Positions 16,889-26,400 of a stretch of 38,419 nucleotides of DNA are shown in pieces. A model generated the notes under the pieces. It was not told the origin of the DNA. It was given only the letters and a program-made list of their open reading frames with translations, and did not search any database. The translations under genes and the position numbers were made by a program. Numbering within the stretch: position 1 is the stretch's first letter; every line of letters starts with the position of its first letter. This DNA comes from Pseudomonas sp. CBZ-4 (GTDB taxonomy: Bacteria > Pseudomonadota > Gammaproteobacteria > Pseudomonadales > Pseudomonadaceae): contig NZ_ANNV01000129.1 of assembly GCF_000346755.1 (NCBI RefSeq), positions 1-38,419 on the forward strand, read 5' to 3'.

Positions 16889-17755
16889 TCAGCCTTGCAT
16901 CTGGCCAAACCTGCCCGAGTGAAAGTCCTCGAACGCCTGGTGGATTTCCTGCTCGGTGTTCATCACAAACGGCCCATGCCCCACGATCGGTTCATCGATC
17001 GGCTCACCGCTGAGCAACAGCACCTTGGCATCGTCGTTGGCCTCCAGGCTGATCTGGCTGCCATCACGTTCGAACAACACCAGCTGGCCTTGGCGTGCGA
17101 CCTCCTCGCCGTTGACCAGCACCGTGCCACGCAGGATCACCAGCGCGCTGTTGCGCCCGGCGTGCAGGTCCAGGGTCACGGGTTTGCCGGCGTTGAGGCG
17201 CAGGTCCCACACGTCGATTGGCGTAAAGGTCCGCGCCGGGCCCTGGGTGCCAGCGAATTCACCGGCGATCAGGCGCAGTTGCCCGGCAGCGTTGGCCAGC
17301 GGCAGCACGGGGATATCGCCGTCAACGATGGTCTGGTAACCGGCATCGGCCATTTTGTCCGCTGCCGGCAGGTTGACCCACAGTTGCACCATCTCCAGCG
17401 CACCGCCTTTGCGGGCGAAGGCTTCGGAGTGGAATTCTTCGTGGATGATGCCCCGGGCAGCGGTCATCCATTGCACGTCGCCGGGGCCGATGATGCCGCC
17501 GGCGCCGGTGGAGTCGCGGTGTTCGACCTCGCCGTCGTAGACGATGGTCACGGTTTCAAACCCACGATGGGGATGTTGGCCTACGCCGCGACGCTCGTCG
17601 GTGGGGGTGAAATCAGCCGGGCCGGCGTGGTCCAGCAGCAAAAATGGGCTGATGTGTTTGCCCAGGTTGTCGTAGGAAAACAGTGTGCGCACCGGGAAAC
17701 CGTCGCCGACCCAATGGCCGCGTGGACTGGTGTAGATGCCGATGAGTTTTTTCAT
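16889..17755 (-). CDS. Pirin family protein (cupin, quercetinase-like)
   Basis: This 288-aa bicupin matches bacterial pirins such as YhhW/YhaK-type proteins. The N-terminal cupin carries the metal-binding set GQHPHRGFETVT (H61, H63) and HEEFHS (H105, E107). Other family blocks are DNLGKHISPFLLLDHAGP, GPGDVQWMTAARGI and, near the C-terminus, GEPIDEPIVGHGPFVMNTEQEIHQAFEDF. Some bacterial pirins have quercetin dioxygenase activity and others bind metabolic enzymes or redox-sense; the role here is not evident. GGAGGA precedes the chosen ATG, while the frame opens 13 codons earlier. GC content is back to the chromosomal level, so this gene marks the right edge of the AT-rich block. Confidence 0.9.
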   Translation of the reverse strand: MKKLIGIYTSPRGHWVGDGFPVRTLFSYDNLGKHISPFLLLDHAGPADFTPTDERRGVGQHPHRGFETVTIVYDGEVEHRDSTGAGGIIGPGDVQWMTAARGIIHEEFHSEAFARKGGALEMVQLWVNLPAADKMADAGYQTIVDGDIPVLPLANAAGQLRLIAGEFAGTQGPARTFTPIDVWDLRLNAGKPVTLDLHAGRNSALVILRGTVLVNGEEVARQGQLVLFERDGSQISLEANDDAKVLLLSGEPIDEPIVGHGPFVMNTEQEIHQAFEDFHSGRFGQMQG

Positions 17756-17874
17756 GGTGTTCCTCCAAAGTGGATACACCTTAAATCCGATCACAATAAT
17801 GCGCTAGACGGCAAAAACGGCCTTGATCGTTCTACTGATGGAACGACATACCACCGCCGCACCACAAAATCCGC

Positions 17875-17893
17875 GTTAATGATAATGACTCGT
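17875..17893 (+). promoter_or_regulatory. Fur-like box upstream of the two-component system
   Basis: GTTAATGATAATGACTCGT matches the 19-bp Fur consensus GATAATGATAATCATTATC at 13 positions, including the run AATGATAAT. It lies 43 bases before the response regulator start, a normal operator distance. A 6-bp hairpin TCGTTC/GAACGA lies at 17827-17846. Iron repression of the regulator pair is inferred. Confidence 0.6.
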
Positions 17894-17935
17894 AGTAATA
17901 TCCGCCCTCTCCCGCTCAACCCACCGAGGGCTGCA

Positions 17936-18679
17936 ATGCCGTTTGCCGCAGCAACTGTCGCACCGCGCGTGCTGGTGGTGGATGACCACCGCAAGATCCG
18001 CGAACCGCTGGCCACCTATCTGCGCCGCCACACCTTCGAGGTGCGCACCGCCGAAGACGCGGCCGGCATGTGGCAATTGCTCAAGCGCCAGGCGTTCGAT
18101 GTGGTGGTGCTCGACGTGTTGCTGCCGGATGGCGATGGTTTTGAGTTGTGCAACCAGTTGCACCGGCGCAGCAACACCCCGGTGATCCTGCTGACCGCCC
18201 GCGACAGCGCCGCCGACCGCATTCGCGGCCTCGACCTGGGGGCCGACGATTACGTCACCAAGCCCTTCGAACCGCGTGAACTGGTGGCGCGCATCAACAG
18301 TGTGTTGCGCCGCCAGGGCCGCAACGCCGGGCCAGTCGCCTCCACGAGTGGCGCGCGCGCGTACCAGTTCGCCGGCTGGCATTTCAGCGCGGCCAGTGCC
18401 ACGTTGACGCGCGCAGACACTCCGGCGATTCAACTCAGCACCGCCGAAAGCCGCCTGCTGCAAGTGTTCCTCGACCACCCCAACCGCCTGTTGCCCCGCG
18501 AACGCCTGATCGACCTGACCGCCGCCGCCGACAGCGACGTCAGCGACCGCGCCATCGACCGCCAGGTCAGCCGCCTGCGGCGCAAGCTGGCCCAGGACGA
18601 CGCCACGCCGGACCTGCTGCGCACCATCTGGGGCGGCGGCTACCTGCTGGCGGCCGAGGTCAGTGAGTGCACGCCCTGA
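17936..18679 (+). CDS. OmpR-family response regulator
   Basis: This 247-aa regulator has an N-terminal receiver domain (VLVVDDHRKIREPLATYL, phospho-acceptor D60 in VVVLDVLLPDGDG, LLTARDS, DDYVTKPFEPREL) and a C-terminal winged-helix DNA-binding domain (LSTAESRLLQVFLDHPNRLLPRERLIDL, DRAIDRQVSRLRRKL, IWGGGYLL). The frame is open far upstream on the antisense of pirin, but GAGGG seven bases before the ATG at 17936 and the receiver boundary fix the start. It overlaps the kinase gene by 13 bases. With the Fur-like box upstream and a TonB receptor next door, it may be a PfeR/PirR-like regulator of siderophore uptake, although receptor and regulator are convergent here, which leaves the target open. 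Confidence 0.9.
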   Translation: MPFAAATVAPRVLVVDDHRKIREPLATYLRRHTFEVRTAEDAAGMWQLLKRQAFDVVVLDVLLPDGDGFELCNQLHRRSNTPVILLTARDSAADRIRGLDLGADDYVTKPFEPRELVARINSVLRRQGRNAGPVASTSGARAYQFAGWHFSAASATLTRADTPAIQLSTAESRLLQVFLDHPNRLLPRERLIDLTAAADSDVSDRAIDRQVSRLRRKLAQDDATPDLLRTIWGGGYLLAAEVSECTP

Positions 18680-20019
18680 GCCGGCTGTGGCCGCGCACCC
18701 TGGCGCGGCAACTGAGCCTGTTGTTGCTGCTGGCGTTGCTCGCGTCCAACGCCATCGCGATGCTGTTTTTGCAACGCACCGGCAGCCTGATCCACCCGCT
18801 GTCCCGCAGTTTCAGCCTGGAGCGCCTGGGGATTGCGCACCACACGGCCATCGACCTGCCGCCGACTGAAACCGCACATCTGCTGGAAGCGATGAGCACG
18901 GGCGACACCCGTTTCTGGATCGGCTCCACGCCGGAAGTCCCACCGTTTGAGCTGCGCCCGGAAGAACAACGCCTGGCCAGCGAACTGCGCAGCCAACTGC
19001 AATTGGACAGCGCCGCACGCATCGGCATGCAGTTGGAACGCAGCAGCGGCGCCAACGCCCGCACCCACGTGTTCAGCCCCGCCGGCTGGGCCCCGTTGCG
19101 CCTGCGCAGCAGTATCCCGTTGCCCAACGGTAACTATCTGAACGCCGTGCAATATCCGGCCGGCGCCTATGAATGGGGCCGCGTATTGGCCTACAGCCTG
19201 CCTGTCACCACCCTGCCGGTGCTGCTGATCGTGATGTTTTTTATCGCCCGCGTGGTGCGCCCGGTGAAGACCCTGGCCCAGGCCACCGAACGCGTGAGCC
19301 GTGGCGAATGGATCGCCCCACTGGCGGAAACCGGCGCACAGGAAGCCCGCGACCTCACCGCCGCCTTCAACATTATGCAAGCCAACCTCGCGCGGCATGT
19401 CGAAGGCCGCACGCGGATGCTCGCCGCCGTCAGCCATGACCTGAACACACCGATCACCGAGTTGCGCCTGCAAGTGGAACTGCTGGAACCCGGCGAGACC
19501 CGCGACGATATGCTGGAAAGCCTCGCCGAACTGAGCGCGATGGTGCGCGAAACCCTGAATTTCGTGCGCGATGATGCGGTGCAGGAAGCCACCGCCACCC
19601 TGTCCCTGAGCGGCCTGCTGGATGACCTGGCCAAGCGTTATCAGCGCCTGCAACAGCCCGTCACCTGGCACGGCGCGCCGCCGCTGATGCTGACCTGTCG
19701 CCCCTTGGCGCTGAAACGCGCGCTGACCAACCTGATCGATAACGCCCTGCACCATGCCGGCGACGCCAGCCTGGACCTGCGCCGCGAAGACGATGGCTGG
19801 CTGCGGATCGAGATCCTCGACCACGGCCACGGCTTGCCCGAGGACTGGTTGAGCAAAGTCTTCGAGCCCTTTGTGCAACGCGGCGTCAGCGACGGTGGCG
19901 TGGGGCTGGGCCTGGCGATTGCACGCTCGTGCATCCAGGCCCATGGCGGCGAGTTGCTGCTGGAGAATCGCCCACCCGCCGGCCTGTGCGCAGTGGTGCG
20001 CTTGCCCGCCGCGCTTTAG
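18667..20019 (+). CDS. Sensor histidine kinase partner of the OmpR-type regulator
   Basis: This 450-aa inner-membrane kinase starts at GTG 18667 (GAGG nine bases upstream) inside the end of the regulator gene. It has a first membrane segment at about 15-36, a periplasmic sensor region to about 172, a second segment at about 174-196 and a HAMP linker (RPVKTLAQATERVSRGEW). The dimerisation box is AAVSHDLNTPITELRL with phospho-acceptor H257; Asn replaces the usual Arg in HDLRTP. The ATPase motifs NLIDNALHHA, DHGHGLPEDW, FEPF and GGVGLGLAIA complete the enzyme. The periplasmic part has no named sensor domain that I recognise. The stop codon overlaps the stop of the convergent TonB receptor gene. 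Confidence 0.92.
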   Translation: MHALSRLWPRTLARQLSLLLLLALLASNAIAMLFLQRTGSLIHPLSRSFSLERLGIAHHTAIDLPPTETAHLLEAMSTGDTRFWIGSTPEVPPFELRPEEQRLASELRSQLQLDSAARIGMQLERSSGANARTHVFSPAGWAPLRLRSSIPLPNGNYLNAVQYPAGAYEWGRVLAYSLPVTTLPVLLIVMFFIARVVRPVKTLAQATERVSRGEWIAPLAETGAQEARDLTAAFNIMQANLARHVEGRTRMLAAVSHDLNTPITELRLQVELLEPGETRDDMLESLAELSAMVRETLNFVRDDAVQEATATLSLSGLLDDLAKRYQRLQQPVTWHGAPPLMLTCRPLALKRALTNLIDNALHHAGDASLDLRREDDGWLRIEILDHGHGLPEDWLSKVFEPFVQRGVSDGGVGLGLAIARSCIQAHGGELLLENRPPAGLCAVVRLPAAL

Positions 20020-21956
20020 AAGTTCAGCGTAGCGCCCATCCACAGCGTGCGGCCGTAGTTCACCGTGCCGTAGGTTTCATCGTCGAGGCGCTTGTCGGTG
20101 AGGTTGTTGAGGGACGCGTTGAGGGTCAGCGAGTCGGTCACGTCGAACGAACCACCGAGGTCCGCCGTGGTGTAGCCCGGCGCCGGCTTTTCAGTGGTGA
20201 GGGTGTTGCCGGTTTCTTCACCGTAGTAACTCAGCGAGGCCCAGGCCTGGGTGCGGTCGTTGATGCTCCACTCCGTGCGCACATTGGCTTTTTGCTCGGG
20301 GGTGAGGGCCAGCGGTGCGCCTTTGTTGGCGCCGCTTTTCTGCGCGGAATCGGTGTAGGTGTAGTTGGCCTTGAGCAGCACGCGGTCGTTGATGTCCCAC
20401 TGGCCGTTGAGTTCGACGCCCTGGATGATCGCCTTGTCGACGTTGACCCGCTCCATCACGGTGTAGCCATTCCACATACGCTCGGTGGTGACGGTGGAGA
20501 GCTTGTCCTGGAAGTCGTTGTAGAACAGCGTCACGCCGCCCGAGAGGTTGTCGCGGTTGCTCCACAGCGCCGAGATTTCGTAGTTGGTGCTGGTCTCGGG
20601 CTTGAGGTCGGGGTTGCCGAACATCACGAAGCGGTTGCGGCGCAGGTAGGCGTAATCGGCGACCACCGCGCGCAGTTCCGGCGCCTTGAAGCCACGGGCG
20701 ATGCCGCCTTTGAAGGTCCACTGCTCGCTGGCGCGCCATACGCCGTAGACGCGCGGGCTGATGTGGGCGCCGTACTCTTCGTGCTCGTCCAGGCGCAGGC
20801 CGGTGGTCAGGGCGAAGGTGTCGGTCACCGACCATTCGTTCTCGGCGAACAGGGCTTTTTGCGCGACGGAGAAGGTGTAGTCGACACGGTCGCCGAGGCC
20901 CTGGTTCCAGTCGGTCAGCTCGCTTTTGTTCCATTGCAGGCCGACGGTGCTGACGTTATGCGCAGTGGGCACCACCAGCTTGGCGTCGAACACGGTGTTC
21001 TTGATCTCGGGCTTGCGTCCGTAGATATCGGTTTGTGCCGGGGTGGCCTTGCCTTCGCGGCTGGAGGTTTCCTGGGACAGCGCGACGTCCGACGTGGCCC
21101 AACCCCAGCGCCCCTGGTGGGACAGCGACCAGTGATCGCGGTTGTTCTCCTGCTCGCGCGTAGCCCAGTTGGCGCTGGTGCCGTCGCCGTTTTTCAGGCG
21201 GGTGGCGCCGGCTTCCAGGAGGATGTCGTGGTCGATGCTCGGCGTGAAGGCCAGGCGCGCGGTGAGGTCGCGGTGGTCGGCGTTGCTGAAGCCATTGGTT
21301 TGCTCGATGTCGTCGTCGGCCTGGCGGTCGAGGTAACGGCCCCACACCTGCAAGCCGAGGAAATCCTCTTTTAGCGGGCCGCTGAGGTAGAACTGGGTCT
21401 GGCGCGCATTGCCCTGGTCGCTGTGCTGGCGCGCGGAATAATCATAGCCGATGGAACCGCCCCAGGTTGGCGAGACCTTGCGGGTGATCACGTTGATCAC
21501 CCCGCCGATGGCATCCGAGCCGTAGAGCGACGACATCGGCCCGCGCACCACTTCAATGCGCTCGATGGCGGCGGCCGGCGGTACAAAACTCTGCTCGTAG
21601 CCGCTGTTGCCGTTGACCCGCGATTCACGCGCGCTCTGCCGTTTGCCGTCGACCATGATCAAGGTGTAGTCGGCCGGCATGCCACGGATGGAGATGTCGG
21701 TTTCATTGGCGCCGCCGTTGACCGTCACCCCTTCCACATCACGCACCGCGTCGCCCAAGTCGCGGTAGGACTTGCGGCGCAGCGCTTCACCATCGATCAC
21801 CGTGACCGACGCCGGCGCGTCTTCCACGCTTTGGGCAAAGCCGGCAGCGGTGACCACCACATCGTTGAGTTGCAGGGCAACGGGCTCGTCGGCATAGGCG
21901 TTGAAGCTACCGGCGACCAGCAGCGCCAAGGGGGTGAAGCGAAAAGCAGGAAGCAT
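20016..21956 (-). CDS. TonB-dependent receptor, CirA/FepA-like (catecholate siderophore type)
   Basis: This 646-aa outer-membrane receptor has a signal peptide (residues 1-21, cleavage near NAYA|DEP), a TonB box LNDVVVTAAG, a plug with DAPASVTVIDGEALRRKSYRDLGDAVRDVEGV and the family hallmark VRGPMSSLYGSDAIGGVINVITRK, and a barrel ending in TLWMGATLNF. The plug and length (about 650 aa) fit the CirA/IrgA/FepA group, which takes up catecholates and their linear fragments. The ATG at 21956 has AAGG about nine bases upstream; an extra 33-codon open frame upstream carries no signal. A Fur-like box lies 30 bases before the start. It converges on the two-component genes. Confidence 0.9.
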   Translation of the reverse strand: MLPAFRFTPLALLVAGSFNAYADEPVALQLNDVVVTAAGFAQSVEDAPASVTVIDGEALRRKSYRDLGDAVRDVEGVTVNGGANETDISIRGMPADYTLIMVDGKRQSARESRVNGNSGYEQSFVPPAAAIERIEVVRGPMSSLYGSDAIGGVINVITRKVSPTWGGSIGYDYSARQHSDQGNARQTQFYLSGPLKEDFLGLQVWGRYLDRQADDDIEQTNGFSNADHRDLTARLAFTPSIDHDILLEAGATRLKNGDGTSANWATREQENNRDHWSLSHQGRWGWATSDVALSQETSSREGKATPAQTDIYGRKPEIKNTVFDAKLVVPTAHNVSTVGLQWNKSELTDWNQGLGDRVDYTFSVAQKALFAENEWSVTDTFALTTGLRLDEHEEYGAHISPRVYGVWRASEQWTFKGGIARGFKAPELRAVVADYAYLRRNRFVMFGNPDLKPETSTNYEISALWSNRDNLSGGVTLFYNDFQDKLSTVTTERMWNGYTVMERVNVDKAIIQGVELNGQWDINDRVLLKANYTYTDSAQKSGANKGAPLALTPEQKANVRTEWSINDRTQAWASLSYYGEETGNTLTTEKPAPGYTTADLGGSFDVTDSLTLNASLNNLTDKRLDDETYGTVNYGRTLWMGATLNF

Positions 21957-21985
21957 GGAGGGGGACCTTAGGAGTGGACTCAAAA

Positions 21986-22004
21986 GAGAATCGTAATCAT
22001 CCAG
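21986..22004 (-). promoter_or_regulatory. Fur-like box upstream of the CirA-like receptor gene
   Basis: The plus-strand text GAGAATCGTAATCATCCAG matches the 19-bp Fur consensus at 12 positions, including TAATCAT in the right half. It lies 30 bases before the receptor start, where an operator would overlap the promoter. It resembles the box at 17875-17893, so both convergent transcripts may respond to iron. Confidence 0.5.
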
Positions 22005-22079
22005 GCCCGGATAACTTGGACAAAGTGTGACATCTCCATAAGCGCCCCCGCCCACCTCAAAGTCAGATGGAGATCAAAA

Positions 22080-22168
22080 TGTGGGAGCTGGCTTGCCTGC
22101 GATAGCGGTGTATCAGCTAGCCCATCCATGGCAGACAGACCGCCATCGCAGGCAAGCCAGCTCCCACA
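22080..22168. repeat. REPIN: inverted pair of REP elements
   Basis: The left arm begins TGTGGGAGCTGGCTTGCCTG and its first 37 bases equal 5341-5377. The right arm 22141-22168 ends in CCAGCTCCCACA and differs slightly (CGCCATCGCAGG instead of CGCTATCGCAGG). The total length, 89 bases, equals that of the copy at 5341-5429. It lies between the divergent receptor and RND efflux genes. Confidence 0.92.
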
Positions 22169-22242
22169 TTTGATCGCGGATGTTTCCAGATGAGTGGGCG
22201 GCATCAAGAAAGAAGAGACTGGCTTATTTTTTATTTCGATCA

Positions 22243-22262
22243 TAATATTCAACAAAATATTA
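22243..22262. promoter_or_regulatory. AT-rich inverted repeat upstream of the RND efflux operon
   Basis: TAATATT-CAACAA-AATATTA is a perfect 7-bp inverted repeat with a 6-base spacer, 36 bases before the adaptor gene. Such elements over a promoter are typical operators for TetR- or MarR-type repressors of efflux pumps, but no such regulator gene is in the window. Confidence 0.5.
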
Positions 22263-22298
22263 CCGACGTAATTTTCTGTAATACCCCCGGAGCCCGCC

Positions 22299-23405
22299 AT
22301 GCACCCTTCTCCCCTGCGCCTTCTCACGCCCCTGGCCCTGTTGATCATCCTCAGCGGCTGCAACAGCCAGGCCGACACCGCCGCCCAAGTCCCCCAACCA
22401 CGCCCGGTACTCGCCGCCAAGGTCGAAGCCGCCAGCACCCAGCAAAACGCCTACACCGGCGTGGTCGCGGCGCGCACGGAAAGTGACCTGGGCTTCCGCG
22501 TCAGTGGCAAAGTCATCGAGCGCAAGGTCGACCCCGGCCAGCATGTCTCCCGTGGCGACACCCTGCTGGTGCTGGACATCGGCGACTTCGAACTGGCCCT
22601 GCGCTCGGCGAAAAATCGCGTCAACGCCGCCCAGGCCCAACTGCGTCAACGCCGTGACGACGAAAACCGCTACCAGCGCCTGGCCAGCACCGGCGCGGTG
22701 TCGCGGCAGATCTTCGACCAGTCGGCGACCAACCTGCGCGTCGCCGAAGCCGAACTGGCCGCCGCGCAATCCGATGCCAGCCAGATCGAGAACCGCCGCA
22801 CCTACTCCGTGCTCAAGGCCGACGGCGACGGCATCATCACCGACGTGCGGGTGGAACGCGGCCAAGTGGTCGCCGAAGGCCAAGTCGTCGCCCGCCTGGC
22901 CCATGACGGCGCCCGCGAAGCCATCGTCAACCTGCCGGAAAACAGCCGCGACCAAGCCTCGCAACGCGCCCTGGCCTTTCCCTTTGGCGCACCGGATCAA
23001 GCGGTAACCGCCACCCTGCGCGAACTGTCCGCCAGCGCCGACCCCACCACCCGCACCTACCGTGCCCGCTACGTGTTGCATGGCGCCGTCGAGCGCTTCG
23101 CCCTCGGTTCGACCATCACCGTGCGCCTGCAAGGCAACGGCCAGGCCCAACACACCCGCGTACCCATCGGCGCCTTGCAGGATGCGGGGCAAGGCACTGG
23201 CGTGTGGCTGATCGGCGCGGACGATCGCGTCAGCTTCGCCCCGGTCAACGTCGTCAGCCTCGGCCAGGAAGACGCCCTGCTCGACAGCGGCGTGGCCCCC
23301 GGCCAACTCATCGTCGCCCTTGGCGCCCACCTGCTGCACAACGGGGATGCGGTGCGCCTGCTGCCCGCCCAGGCACTGGCCCTCAACCGCAAGCAGGACC
23401 ACTGA
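22299..23405 (+). CDS. RND efflux periplasmic adaptor (membrane fusion) lipoprotein
   Basis: This 368-aa protein is an HlyD/AcrA-type adaptor that links an inner-membrane RND pump to an outer-membrane channel. The lipobox LSGC (18-21, lipidated C21) follows a hydrophobic signal. The barrel-sandwich/lipoyl halves are LGFRVSGKVIERKVDPGQHVSRGDTLLVLD and YSVLKADGDGIITDVRVERGQVVAEGQVVARLA, around a coiled coil rich in Ala, Gln, Arg and Glu (about 100-165). GGAG precedes the ATG. The permease gene follows after two bases, and no outer-membrane factor is next to them, so a shared TolC/OprM-like channel is likely. Substrates are unknown. Confidence 0.92.
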   Translation: MHPSPLRLLTPLALLIILSGCNSQADTAAQVPQPRPVLAAKVEAASTQQNAYTGVVAARTESDLGFRVSGKVIERKVDPGQHVSRGDTLLVLDIGDFELALRSAKNRVNAAQAQLRQRRDDENRYQRLASTGAVSRQIFDQSATNLRVAEAELAAAQSDASQIENRRTYSVLKADGDGIITDVRVERGQVVAEGQVVARLAHDGAREAIVNLPENSRDQASQRALAFPFGAPDQAVTATLRELSASADPTTRTYRARYVLHGAVERFALGSTITVRLQGNGQAQHTRVPIGALQDAGQGTGVWLIGADDRVSFAPVNVVSLGQEDALLDSGVAPGQLIVALGAHLLHNGDAVRLLPAQALALNRKQDH

Positions 23406-23407
23406 AC

Positions 23408-26400
23408 ATGCGCGGTATCAATCTCTCTGAACTGGCAGTCAAACACCGCGCGGTCACGCTGTTCCTGATCCTGGCGATCCTCGCCGCCGGGGTCTTCTCG
23501 TTCGGCAAACTGGGCCGCGCCGAAGACCCGTCGTTTACCGTCAAGGTCATGACCATCACCGCCGCCTGGCCCGGCGCCACCGCCCAGGAAATGCAGGAAC
23601 AGGTGGCCGACCGCCTGGAAAAACGCCTGCAGGAACTGGACGACTACGACCGCGTCGAGACCATCGCCCAACCGGGCTTCGTGTCGATGCGCATGACCTT
23701 CAAGGAGTCCACGCGCCCCGGCGAGATCCAGGACCTGTTCTACCAGACCCGCAAAAAACTCAGCGATGAAGCCGCGAAGCTGCCCAAAGGCGTGATTGGC
23801 CCGTTCTTCAACGATGAATATTCCGACGTGTACTTCGCCTTGTACGCACTGGAAGCCGAGCACTTGCCCCACCGGCAACAGGTGCAGATGGCCGAAGAAC
23901 TGCGCCAGGGCTTGCTCAATCTGCCGGGGGTGAAGAAGGTCAATATCCTCGGCGAGCAAGCGCAGCGGGTGTTTGTCGAGTTTTCCTACGAACGCCTGGC
24001 GACACTGGGTATCAAGCCGGAGCAGATTTTTTCCGCACTGGCCGCGCAAAACGCCATGGCGCCGTCGGGTTTTGTCGAGACGGCCGGCGCCCGCGCCTAT
24101 ATCCGCATCGACGGCGCTTTTGACAGCCTGGCCTTGATCGAAAACGTGCCGCTGGAAGTCAACGGTCGCGTCCTGCGCATCGCCGACGTGGCCACCGTCA
24201 GCCGGGGCTATGAAGACCCGCCCAGCTACCGCATCCGCCACCAGGGCGACCCGGCGCTGATGCTTGGCGTGATCATGGAAAAGCACTGGAACGGCCTGGA
24301 CCTGGACAACAGCCTCAAGGCCGAGGAAGCCAGAATCCACGCCGACCTGCCCTTGGGCGTGAACTTCGCCAAGGTCGCCGACCAGGCGAAAAACATCCGC
24401 CTGGCAGTCAACGAGTTCATGTTGAAGTTCTTCGTCGCCCTGGCGGTGGTCATGCTGATCAGCCTGCTGGCCCTGGGCTTTCGCGTCGGGTTGGTGGTGG
24501 CGGCGGCCGTGCCGCTGACCCTGTCGATCGTGTTTGTGATCATGCTGCTCACCGGTCGCGAGTTCGATCGCATCACCCTCGGTGCACTGATCATTTCCCT
24601 GGGCTTGCTGGTGGACGACGCGATCATCGCCATCGAAATGATGGTGGTGAAACTCGAAGAGGGTTTTGACCGGATTCATGCCGCCACCTTCGCCTGGAGC
24701 TCCACCGCGGCGCCGATGTTGACCGGTACGCTGGTGACCATCATCGGTTTTCTGCCGGTGGGGTTTGCGCGCTCGGGAGCAGGGGAATATGCCGGCAATA
24801 TCTTCTGGATCGTCGGTTTCGCGCTGATTTCATCCTGGCTGGTGGCGGTAGTTTTCACCCCCTATCTCGGCGTGAAACTGCTGCCGCAGATCAAACCGGT
24901 GCCCGGCGGGCACGAGGCAATTTACGCCGGGCGTTATTACCAGAAGCTACGCGGCGTGGTCGAAGCCTGCGTGCGTCGGCGCTGGCTGGTGACCGGTTTG
25001 GTGGTGACGGCGTTTGTGCTGTGCGGGTTGGGCATGGGGCTGGTGAAGAAGCAGTTCTTCCCCAACTCCGACCGTTCAGAACTGATTCTTGAGGTGTATA
25101 TGCCACCCGGCAGTGCGTTCAAGAGCACCGAAATGGTCGCCGCCCAGCTGGAAAAGGCCCTGCTGCAAGAACCGCAAACCACCCTGGTGGACACCTACGT
25201 GGGCGGCGGCGCGCCAAGGTTCTTTCTGTCGCTGAACCCGGAACTACCTGACCCGGCATTCGCCAAGTTGATCGTGCAAACGGCGGATTCCCACGCCCGT
25301 GACGCATTGAAGCTACGCATGCGCGAGCGCATTGCCGCAGGCGAATTCCCGGCCGCCCGTGTGCGCGTGACGCAGTTGCTGTTCGGCCCGCCGGTGCCAT
25401 TCCCGGTGGTTTTTCGCGTTTCCGGGCCCAACGTGGAGGTGCTGCGCGGCGTCGCTGAAGACGTGCGCAAGGTCGTCGCCGCGAACCCGCTGACCAAGGA
25501 CGCCTTCCTCGACTGGGGCGAGCGCACCAGTGGCTACCGCCTGGTGCTGGATCAAGACCGCCTGCGCCTGCTGGGCTTCACGCCGAACGAGGTCAAATCC
25601 CAGCTCAACGCCCTGCTCAGCGGCAACCCGATCACCGAAGTGCGCGAAGGCAACCGCACCGTGTCGGTGGTCGCCCGCGCCCAGGGCAGCCAGCGCGAAA
25701 ACCTCGGCAACCTCAACAACATGACCCTGACCAACAGCAACGGCACGGCGGTACCGCTGGCCCAGGTCGGCCACTTCCAGGCGGTCATGGAAGAACCGAT
25801 CCTCAAGCGCCGCAACCGCGCGGCCACCGTGGAAGTGCGCGCCGACATCATCGACGGCCTACAGCCGCCCGATGTGGAAATGGCCGTGTACAAGGACCTG
25901 CAACCCCTGCTCGCGACGCTGCCCGCCGGCTACCGGATCGACATCGGCGGCCCGGTTGAAGAAAGCGCCAAGGCCAACGTGGCACTGGCGGCGCTGTTCC
26001 CGATCATGATCCTGCTGACCCTCACGGTGATCATGTTCCAGGTGCGCTCGTTCGGCGTGATGTTCATGGTCTTCGCCACCGCGCCGCTGGGCCTGATTGG
26101 CGCGGTGCCGACCTTGCTGCTGTTCAACCAGCCGTTCGGCTTCAACGCGATCCTGGGGCTGATCGGGATTGGCGGGATCCTGATGCGCAACACGCTGATC
26201 TTCACCGACCAGATCCGCCAGAACCAGGAGCACGGCATGGCGATCCGCGAGGCGATTGTGGAAGCCACGGTACGGCGCGCGCGCCCGGTCATCCTCACCG
26301 CGCTGGCGGCGGCGCTGGCGTTTATCCCGCTGACGTTGTCGGTGTTCTGGTCGTCCCTGGCCTATGTGCTGATTGGCGGGGTGCTGGTGGGCACGGTGTT

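Noticed and set aside
16895..17935. N-terminal extension of the response regulator frame
   Set aside because: The extra codons are antisense to pirin and contain no domain; the start at 17936 has a good ribosome-binding site and begins at the receiver domain.
18640..20043. 467-codon open frame opposite the sensor kinase gene
   Set aside because: Antisense shadow of a complete kinase; Gln/Gly/His-rich translation with no motif.
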